From Nitratireductor arenosus (GTDB lineage: Bacteria; Pseudomonadota; Alphaproteobacteria; Rhizobiales; Rhizobiaceae), in assembly GCF_009742725.1 (NCBI RefSeq), contig NZ_WPHG01000008.1, forward strand, positions 62,001-126,000: a DNA stretch of 64,000 bases, in the 5' to 3' direction. Shown piece by piece: positions 57,432 through 64,000 of the stretch. Each line of letters starts with the position of its first letter. The stretch's first letter is position 1. A program made the position numbers and the translations under genes. A model generated the notes under the pieces. The model had not been told where the DNA came from and searched no databases. It worked only from the letters and a program-made list of their open reading frames with translations.

Positions 57432-59756
57432 TCACGCCGCCATCTTCAATTCCGCGACCGGTATGCGCACCGATACGATCGTGCCCCGGCCCTGGGTCGA
57501 TTTGATCTTCAGCGACCCGCCATGCATCTCGGTGAGCGAACGCGAGATTGCCAGGCCGAGCCCCGAGCCGCGATGGCTCTTGGAAAATTGGTTTTCGACC
57601 TGTTCGAAGGGACGCCCGAGCTTTTTCAGCGCGTCGCGCGGGATGCCGCAGCCATTGTCCTCGATCGACAGCACCAGCGCACCGCCGGCCTTGCGCGCCC
57701 GCACGCTGATACGCCCGCCCTGACCGGTGAATTTCACCGCGTTCGACAACAGGTTGAGCGCGATCTGCTTGACGGCCCTGCGGTCGGCCTGGAGCGTGGT
57801 GGCCTGGGCGATATTGGTCTCGATCTCGATCGCCTTTTCCGATGCCTGGACCGAAATCACCCGCACCGCCTCCGCCATCAACGCGGCAAGCTCGATTTCC
57901 TCGCGCTGCAGCGAGAACTGGCCGGCCTCGATCTTCGACATGTCCAAAATGTCGTTGATCACGCCGAGCAGGTAGTTGCCGCTGGCGTGAATGTCGCGGG
58001 TATACTCCTCGTAGCGCTCCGAGCCGAGCGGCCCGAACAGACTCGATTGCATCAACTCCGAAAAGCCGATGATCGCGTTGAGCGGCGTGCGCAGTTCGTG
58101 CGACATATTGGCAAGGAATTCCGACTTCGCCCGGTTGGCGGCCTCGGCGCGCTCGGTTTCGCGCATATATCTGCGGTTGAGGTCGACCAGTTCGCGGGCG
58201 CGCTCTTCCTCAGCCCGCCGAGCGAGGCTGAGATCGTGGATCGTCGCCATCAGCCGGCGCTCGCTTTCCACCAGCTTTTCCTGATGCAGCTTCAACTGCG
58301 TGATGTCGGCGCCGACCGACACCGTGCCGCCATCCTTGGTGGGAAGCTGGTTGACCTGCAGCCAGCGCCCGTCGGCCAGTTGCCGCTCGAAGGTGGCGCC
58401 GCCGCCGCGTCCCTGCGGGCTCGCCAGCTTGCGCTCGAACGCATAGCCGTTCATGCCAGCTTCGAGATTGGGGCGCGACGTGCCCGACACCACCTGCGAG
58501 GCGGACAGACCCATCTGCTCCTGGAACTTGGTGTTGCACATGACCAGCCGGTCATTCGTGTCCCACAGCACGAAGGATTCCGAAATACTCTCGATGGCGG
58601 TGCGCAGCCGCATGTCGGCCTGTTCGGACTGGCGTGCCAGATTGTGCTGCTCGGTGACGTCGACGGCGATGCCGATCAGGTGGACGTCGGAGGAATCGGG
58701 GTCGATCACCTGGGCCCGGGCCCGCATCCAGACCCAGTGGCCCTTCGCGTGGCGCATGCGGAAGATCTGGTCGATCTGGTCGATCTCACGCGAAACGATG
58801 CGGTTGGCCAGGCCGAACAGGTCGCCATCGTCGGCGTGGATGATCCCGGCCACGTCGCCGAAGGACAGCATGTCCTCGCACGGCTCGTAGCCGAGCATGT
58901 CGTACATCGAGCGCGACCAGTACATCTTGCCGCGGCCCATGTCCCAGTCCCACAGCCCGCAGCGTCCGCGCACCAGCGCCAGGTCGATGCGCTGGTGGGC
59001 TTCGTTGTAGATGCGGTCGGCGGCCTGGGCGCGGGCGGCCTGACTGAAATAGGCGTAGAGCACGACGATCAGCACGCCCGACGTGATCACGAACAAGGTG
59101 ACGTTGAGCGATACGGTACGGCGCCATTCGGCCAGCATCGTCTCGCGCGGCACGAGCGCGGCGGTGGCGCCGCGATTGTCGGCGAGCAGCCTGACGGTAG
59201 CCAGCCAGGGTTCGCCCGCGATCGACACCGCCATCACGCCGGCCCGTTCGCCGAACAAAAACAGCGGCTGTCCGGCTGAAATAAGCTCTTCCAGCGGCTT
59301 GCCTGTCCATGACAGCAGATCGGGGGTCGCGGCGACGACCTGGAAGCGGCTGTCGGTGATAAGCAGCGCGTGCTGGTTGCGCAGCGCCGCGAGCGGCGCC
59401 GAGCGCTCCAGGAAGGCCTGGCTCGGTCCGTGCGGCTGCGGATCGTGGCGCGCGGCCTCGATGGCGCTGGCGATCTGTGCCGCGCCCAGGCCGAGCGTCA
59501 TGCGCGCGGTGCGCTCGATGTCCTCGCGCCACGACATCAGCGATGTCGCCCGCGCTGCCGCCACAACGATCAGAAAGACGATAATGAGGGTAGGGATCGA
59601 ACGACGCAGATAGGGTTCGGCGGCGATCAGCCTTTCATAGGCGGGTGCCGCGATGATGCGCGCGTTTCCAGAAAGCCCGCGCATCGGTCGACGGCGCCCC
59701 GTCCGCCGCACAAAAATATCCGCCTCGGGCGCGCCGCGCGCGTCCGCCTTCGCCAT
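57432..59756 (-). CDS. pleC: PAS-domain sensor histidine kinase, PleC-like
   Basis: A 774-residue kinase. It has two membrane helices (about 52-75 and 220-240) around a periplasmic sensor, at least two PAS domains (about 265-390 and 395-515), a phosphoacceptor domain with H553 in FLANMSHELRTPLNAIIGFS, and an ATPase domain with NLLSNAVKFT, DNGCGIP and GSGLGLAIS. The H-box belongs to the PleC/DivJ/PdhS group that controls DivK phosphorylation in the cell cycle. In other rhizobia a PleC homologue lies near glnE and degP, supporting the name. Confidence 0.82.
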   Translation of the reverse strand: MAKADARGAPEADIFVRRTGRRRPMRGLSGNARIIAAPAYERLIAAEPYLRRSIPTLIIVFLIVVAAARATSLMSWREDIERTARMTLGLGAAQIASAIEAARHDPQPHGPSQAFLERSAPLAALRNQHALLITDSRFQVVAATPDLLSWTGKPLEELISAGQPLFLFGERAGVMAVSIAGEPWLATVRLLADNRGATAALVPRETMLAEWRRTVSLNVTLFVITSGVLIVVLYAYFSQAARAQAADRIYNEAHQRIDLALVRGRCGLWDWDMGRGKMYWSRSMYDMLGYEPCEDMLSFGDVAGIIHADDGDLFGLANRIVSREIDQIDQIFRMRHAKGHWVWMRARAQVIDPDSSDVHLIGIAVDVTEQHNLARQSEQADMRLRTAIESISESFVLWDTNDRLVMCNTKFQEQMGLSASQVVSGTSRPNLEAGMNGYAFERKLASPQGRGGGATFERQLADGRWLQVNQLPTKDGGTVSVGADITQLKLHQEKLVESERRLMATIHDLSLARRAEEERARELVDLNRRYMRETERAEAANRAKSEFLANMSHELRTPLNAIIGFSELMQSSLFGPLGSERYEEYTRDIHASGNYLLGVINDILDMSKIEAGQFSLQREEIELAALMAEAVRVISVQASEKAIEIETNIAQATTLQADRRAVKQIALNLLSNAVKFTGQGGRISVRARKAGGALVLSIEDNGCGIPRDALKKLGRPFEQVENQFSKSHRGSGLGLAISRSLTEMHGGSLKIKSTQGRGTIVSVRIPVAELKMAA

Positions 59757-59905
59757 AGGCTTCTCGCCTTTCAATATCCCCGAAAAGATCCGGCTACGCC
59801 GCACGCCCGAATCGCTATTAAAGAATCAAACGCGATTCGCCTTGTCCAGTGCCGGGAGGCCGAATTCGTAAAATTTTAAGGTTTTTGGCGAAGCCGGACG
59901 TTTCT

Positions 59906-62554
59906 TCACGCGAGTGTTCGCTCGACGATGTCGCGCAAGTCCACCGACAGTCCCTCCGCCGAGACCATGCGCAACAGCGCTTCGCGCGCCACCGCCCTGC
60001 GTTCCGGTTCCAGCGACCGCCAGGACCGCAGCGCCGTCGCCAGTCGGGCCGCCACCTGCGGGTTCTTGCGGTCGACCTTAAGGATGATGTCGCCGAAGAA
60101 ACGATAGCCTTCGCCGTCGGCGCGGTGAAATCCGGTCTGGTTGGCGCTGGAAAACGTTCCGACCAGGGCGCGCAGCCGATTCGGATTGGCAATCGAGAAG
60201 GCCGGGTGATCGACGAGCGCGCGCACCGTGTCGAGCGTCTCTGGTCCGGGCGCTGCCGCCTGGATCTGGAACCATTTGTCGAGCACCAGCGGATCGTCGC
60301 GGTATGTCCGTTCGAAATCCGCCAAGGCCTCCGTCGTTTCCGCGGCGCCGGCATGGCGGTTGACGAGCACCGCGAGCGCGGCCGCCCGGTCGGTCATGTT
60401 GCCCGCCTCGGCATAGTGCCGCGCCGCCGGCGCGGCGTCGTCCGACTGCGCGGCGAGATAATCGAGCACCACGTTCTTCAGCGCCCTGCGCCCCGCGCTT
60501 TCGGCATCGGGGCTGAACGGCCCCGTATCCGACATCGCCTCGTGCAGCGCCTTGAAGGCGGCGGCGTGCGCGCTTCCGATCGCCCGCGCCAGCCGCGTAC
60601 GCGCCGCCAGGATCGCGTCGGGGTCGATATTGCTGCCCATCTCGCGGGCAATGTCGGCTTCGGCCGGCAGGGTGAGGGCAAGCGCCCGGTAGGCCGGTTC
60701 CAGCGCATCGTCTCCGACGATGTCGCCGCACAGCGCGACGAGGTCGTCGGGCAGGACGGCGTCACGGCCGCCCCGGATGTGGCGCGCGCCGCGGATCAGC
60801 GTGTCGATCAGCAGCGTGTTGAGCGCCTGCCAGCGCCCATAGAGATCGCCGTCGTGGCGCGCCAGGAACAGTCGGTCGGCGCGCTTTTCCTCAACCGACA
60901 GCGTCACCGGTGCGGAAAAGCCCCGATTGAGGGACAGTCGCGGCCGTTTGCCGATCCCTTGGAAGCGTAGCCTGTGGCTGCGCTTGCGCAGATGGATGAC
61001 GCCGTTCCTGACGGTCGCGCCCTCGACATGGTCCCAGCCCATGTCTTCGCCATCCGGGCCGACCAGGCCGAAGGCCAGCGGGATATGCATGACGCGCTTA
61101 CGGCTTTCGCCCGGCGTTGGCGGAACCGATTGCTCGATCTCCAGCACCAGTTCCTTGTCAGCGGCCGAGTAGGTGGCCTTGGCGGTGACGTTGGGTGTGC
61201 CGGCCTGCTGGTACCACAAAAAGAATTGCGACAGGTCCTGGCCGGAGGCGTCCTCGAACGCCTTGACGAAATCCTCCACGGTCGCCGCCTCGCCGTCATG
61301 GCGCTCGAAATAGAGGTCCATGCCCTGCCGGAACGCGTCCGCGCCGAGCACGGTGCGGATCATGCGCACGACTTCCGATCCTTTCTCGTAGACGGTTGCC
61401 GTGTAGAAATTGTTGATCTCGCGATAGCGGCGCGGGCGCACCGGATGGGCCAGCGGTCCCTGGTCCTCGGGAAATTGATGGCCTTTCAGGAGCCGGACCT
61501 CGGCGATCCGCTTGACCGCGCGCGAGCGCTGGTCGGCGGAAAATTCGTGGTCGCGATAGACGGTCAGCCCTTCCTTCAGGCAAAGCTGGAACCAATCACG
61601 GCAAGTGATTCTGTTTCCTGTCCAATTGTGAAAATATTCATGCGCGATGATCGCCTCGATATTGGCGAAGTCGGCGTCGGTGGCTGTGTCTTCGTCGGCA
61701 AGTACATATTTGTCGTTGAAGATGTTGAGGCCCTTGTTTTCCATCGCCCCCATGTTGAAGTCGGAGACGGCGACGATGTTGAACACGTCGAGATCGTATT
61801 CGCGCCCGAACGCCGTCTCGTCCCAGATCATCGAACGTTTCAGCGCATCCATGGCGTAGGCCGTGCGGTCCTGCTTGCCGTGTTCGACATAGATGCCGAG
61901 TTCGACCGACCGGCCCGAGCGCGTGACCAGCTGGTCCTTGACGAAGGCGAGGTCGCCGGCAACCAGCGCGAACAGATAGGACGGCTTGGGAAAAGGGTCG
62001 TGCCAGACGGCGAAATGGCGGCCATCCGGCAAGGCGCCGGTTTCGCCCGGATTGCCGTTGGAAAGCATGAGCGGGGTTGATCGGCGGTCCGCCTCGATGC
62101 GCACCGTGTAGACCGATAGGATGTCCGGCCGGTCGAGGAAATAGGTGATGCGACGGAAGCCCTCGGCCTCGCATTGGGTGCAATAGACGCCGTTGGAGCG
62201 ATAGAGCCCCATCAGCGCTTCGTTGCGCGCCGGCGCGAGCCGGGTTGTCATGGTGAGCGTGAACGTCCTTGCCGCGGGCAGCGCGTGCAGGCTCAGCCGG
62301 TCGGGCGAAACCGTGCGGTCGTCCTCGGCGACCGGCTTGCCGTCGATCTCAACCGATACGAGGTCGAGTCCGTCGCCATCGAGCACCAGTGGCGTCTTTC
62401 CCCGCCTCGCGCCGTCGCGCCGTTCGATCGCAAGTTCGGTGATCACCAACGTCTGTTCCGGGTCGAGCCGGAAGGTGAGATGGGTCGCGGGGATGAGGTA
62501 GTCGGAGGGGCTGTAATCCTCGAGCTTGAAAACCTGACCGGTATCCGAACGCAT
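59906..62554 (-). CDS. pepN: aminopeptidase N (M1 family)
   Basis: An 882-residue zinc metallopeptidase removing N-terminal residues from peptides. It contains the exopeptidase motif GAMENKG and the zinc site H305-E306-x2-H309 with E328 nineteen residues after the second His of the pair (HEYFHNW ... KEG). Three domains are present: a beta-sandwich N-domain, a thermolysin-like catalytic core and a C-terminal helical half. Length is normal for E. coli-type PepN. Confidence 0.96.
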   Translation of the reverse strand: MRSDTGQVFKLEDYSPSDYLIPATHLTFRLDPEQTLVITELAIERRDGARRGKTPLVLDGDGLDLVSVEIDGKPVAEDDRTVSPDRLSLHALPAARTFTLTMTTRLAPARNEALMGLYRSNGVYCTQCEAEGFRRITYFLDRPDILSVYTVRIEADRRSTPLMLSNGNPGETGALPDGRHFAVWHDPFPKPSYLFALVAGDLAFVKDQLVTRSGRSVELGIYVEHGKQDRTAYAMDALKRSMIWDETAFGREYDLDVFNIVAVSDFNMGAMENKGLNIFNDKYVLADEDTATDADFANIEAIIAHEYFHNWTGNRITCRDWFQLCLKEGLTVYRDHEFSADQRSRAVKRIAEVRLLKGHQFPEDQGPLAHPVRPRRYREINNFYTATVYEKGSEVVRMIRTVLGADAFRQGMDLYFERHDGEAATVEDFVKAFEDASGQDLSQFFLWYQQAGTPNVTAKATYSAADKELVLEIEQSVPPTPGESRKRVMHIPLAFGLVGPDGEDMGWDHVEGATVRNGVIHLRKRSHRLRFQGIGKRPRLSLNRGFSAPVTLSVEEKRADRLFLARHDGDLYGRWQALNTLLIDTLIRGARHIRGGRDAVLPDDLVALCGDIVGDDALEPAYRALALTLPAEADIAREMGSNIDPDAILAARTRLARAIGSAHAAAFKALHEAMSDTGPFSPDAESAGRRALKNVVLDYLAAQSDDAAPAARHYAEAGNMTDRAAALAVLVNRHAGAAETTEALADFERTYRDDPLVLDKWFQIQAAAPGPETLDTVRALVDHPAFSIANPNRLRALVGTFSSANQTGFHRADGEGYRFFGDIILKVDRKNPQVAARLATALRSWRSLEPERRAVAREALLRMVSAEGLSVDLRDIVERTLA

Positions 62555-62715
62555 GCTCCGACCTTTCCCTGGAGTGCGCCACGGCCGTTGCCGGTTACGG
62601 CCGGACGTGGCACAACAAATTCGTCCGTCTGCCCTTTACACGACACGGCGGCTCGACAAAACTGAGGCGTGGCTTATCCCGCCGTGGTTCTCCAAATCAA
62701 CGATCGGACTATGAC

Positions 62716-64000
62716 ATGACGGTGTTGACGCCGAAATTCGGAATGGGCGCTTCGGTCCTGCGTGTCGAGGACGCCGCCTTCATCACCGGCAAGGGCCGGT
62801 ATACCGACGACATCGCGCCCGAGGGCACCTTGCATGGTTACGTGCTGCGCTCACAGATGGCCAATGCCGGCTTCAAGATAGGGTCGACGGACGCTGCTAA
62901 GGCCGCGCCCGGCGTGCACCTTGTACTGACGGGTGCCGATATTGCTCATCTCAACCCGCTGAAATCGCCGGCCATGCAGCGCCAGCCTGACGGCACGCGC
63001 GCGCCGACCCGCGATATTCCGATCCTGTGCCGGGACCAGGTGCGTTATGTCGGCGACGCGATCGCCTTCGTCGTCGCCGAAAGCCGCGCCCAGGCCCAGG
63101 ACGCGGCCGAGATGATCGATGTCGCATTCGAGGACCGGCCGGCGATCGCCGCGACCGCCAGCGCACTGGACGCCGACGCGCCGCTGGTGTGGCCCGAGGC
63201 GGGCTCCAACAAATCCTTCGAATATCTGCTCGGCGAGCGCGAAAAGGCCGACACCGCCTTCGCCAAGGCGACGCGCTTTGCCCGCATCGCCTTCCGCAAC
63301 AACCGGCTGGTCTGCAACTATATGGAGCCGCGTGCCGCGCTCGGCGAATGGCGCGCCGACGAGGACCGTTTCGTGTTGACCACCGGCTCGCAGGGCGTGC
63401 ATTCCATGCGCCGCATCATCGCCGAGCAGGTGTTCGCCATGCCGGCGGAAAAGCTGCGGGTTGTGACGCCCGATGTCGGCGGCGGGTTCGGCCCCAAAAC
63501 CTTCGTCTATCGCGAGTATCCGCTGGTGCTGGAAGCGGCCAGGCGGCTCGGCCGTCCGGTCAAGTGGACCGGCGACCGCGCGGAGCATTTCATGACCGAC
63601 GCGCAGGGGCGCGACAATCAGGTCGAGGCGGAAATGGCCATGGACGACGACGGCCGTTTCCTTGGCCTGCGCGTCGCTATCGTCGCCAATATGGGCGCCT
63701 ACAACTCCCAGTACGGGCCGTTCATTCCGTTTGTCGGCGCGACCATGTCGACCGGTGTCTACGATATCCAGGCGCTCGACGTTTCGATCGCTGGCGTGTT
63801 CACCAACACCTGTCCGGTCGACGCCTATCGCGGCGCCGGACGGCCGGAAGCCGCGTTCCTGCTGGAAAAGCTCGTCGACGAATGCGCGCGCGAGATGGGG
63901 CTGGCGCCCGACGAGATCAGGCGGCGTAACTTCATCCGCCCAGAGCAGTTTCCCTATCGCACCCAGACCGGGCGTCTCTACGATGTCGGCGAGTTCGAGG
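62716..64000 (+). CDS. xanthine dehydrogenase/CoxL-type molybdenum subunit, 3' end outside window
   Basis: The first 428 residues of the large molybdopterin-binding subunit of a xanthine dehydrogenase/aldehyde oxidase-type enzyme. It begins at ATG 62716 with the usual FGMGASVLRVEDAAFITGKG segment. DVGGGFGPK and the loop AYRGAGRPE are visible; the latter is the form II CoxL-type motif rather than the AYRCSFR of true CO dehydrogenases, so the substrate is unknown. The frame is open at the right edge. It diverges from pepN. Confidence 0.92.
   Translation, partial: MTVLTPKFGMGASVLRVEDAAFITGKGRYTDDIAPEGTLHGYVLRSQMANAGFKIGSTDAAKAAPGVHLVLTGADIAHLNPLKSPAMQRQPDGTRAPTRDIPILCRDQVRYVGDAIAFVVAESRAQAQDAAEMIDVAFEDRPAIAATASALDADAPLVWPEAGSNKSFEYLLGEREKADTAFAKATRFARIAFRNNRLVCNYMEPRAALGEWRADEDRFVLTTGSQGVHSMRRIIAEQVFAMPAEKLRVVTPDVGGGFGPKTFVYREYPLVLEAARRLGRPVKWTGDRAEHFMTDAQGRDNQVEAEMAMDDDGRFLGLRVAIVANMGAYNSQYGPFIPFVGATMSTGVYDIQALDVSIAGVFTNTCPVDAYRGAGRPEAAFLLEKLVDECAREMGLAPDEIRRRNFIRPEQFPYRTQTGRLYDVGEFE

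Noticed and set aside
57405-59279. 624-codon plus-strand frame opposite the PleC-like kinase
   Set aside because: Shadow of the kinase gene with typical low-complexity composition and no motif.

Overview
The window is high-GC, densely packed chromosomal DNA from an alphaproteobacterium, most likely order Hyphomicrobiales (Rhizobiales). The signs are a MucR/Ros regulator, a DnaA-domain-IV gene paired with a DUF6456 gene, TrcR (DUF1013), FeuP/FeuQ-type and PleC-type signalling proteins, and a complete RcGTA-type gene transfer agent (GTA) cluster. The genus cannot be fixed from the sequence alone. No rRNA, tRNA or CRISPR array was seen.

Layout. 1-4318: a partial class II cytochrome c, a dihaem cytochrome c, oligopeptidase B and two small exported proteins. 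4567-10436: a seven-gene Mrp/Mnh Na+(K+)/H+ antiporter operon (mnhA-G). 10857-14004: mucR, the DnaA-C-like/DUF6456 pair, sufE and a DUF5330 protein. 14459-23142: a membrane histidine kinase with a peptidoglycan-binding partner, DUF1491 and DUF2336 genes, trcR, a DUF1254/DUF1214 pair and a class A penicillin-binding protein; this block looks devoted to cell cycle and envelope growth. 23143-25188: a small accessory patch with a decayed IS1595-type transposase, a zinc-ribbon protein, an antisense micro-ORF and a HEPN-like hypothetical.

25441-41444 is the GTA cluster in canonical order: small and large terminase, portal, DUF6107-like membrane protein, prohead protease, capsid, connectors, tail tube, chaperones, tape measure, baseplate proteins, NlpC/P60 peptidase, the 1301-residue TIM-barrel tail protein and a holin-like protein. 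Between portal and protease sits the most unusual feature of the window. A C-terminal toxin-like domain lies in the -1 frame directly behind the portal, joined through a G7 slippery sequence. It is followed by a translationally coupled candidate immunity gene and then by a second, 92% identical but truncated toxin/immunity remnant. This has the structure of a polymorphic-toxin locus built into a GTA portal.

41580-64000 returns to conserved rhizobial genes: feuP/feuQ-like two-component system, a surface-antigen lipoprotein, the cytochrome c maturation operon ccmI-E-F-H, an alpha/beta-hydrolase-OsmC fusion, a DegP protease with a downstream two-component pair, glnE, an EF-hand protein, a PleC-like kinase, aminopeptidase N and the start of a xanthine dehydrogenase/CoxL-type molybdenum subunit. 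The ccm operon would supply the c-type cytochromes at the left edge; the periplasmic protease and flanking two-component systems suggest envelope homeostasis.
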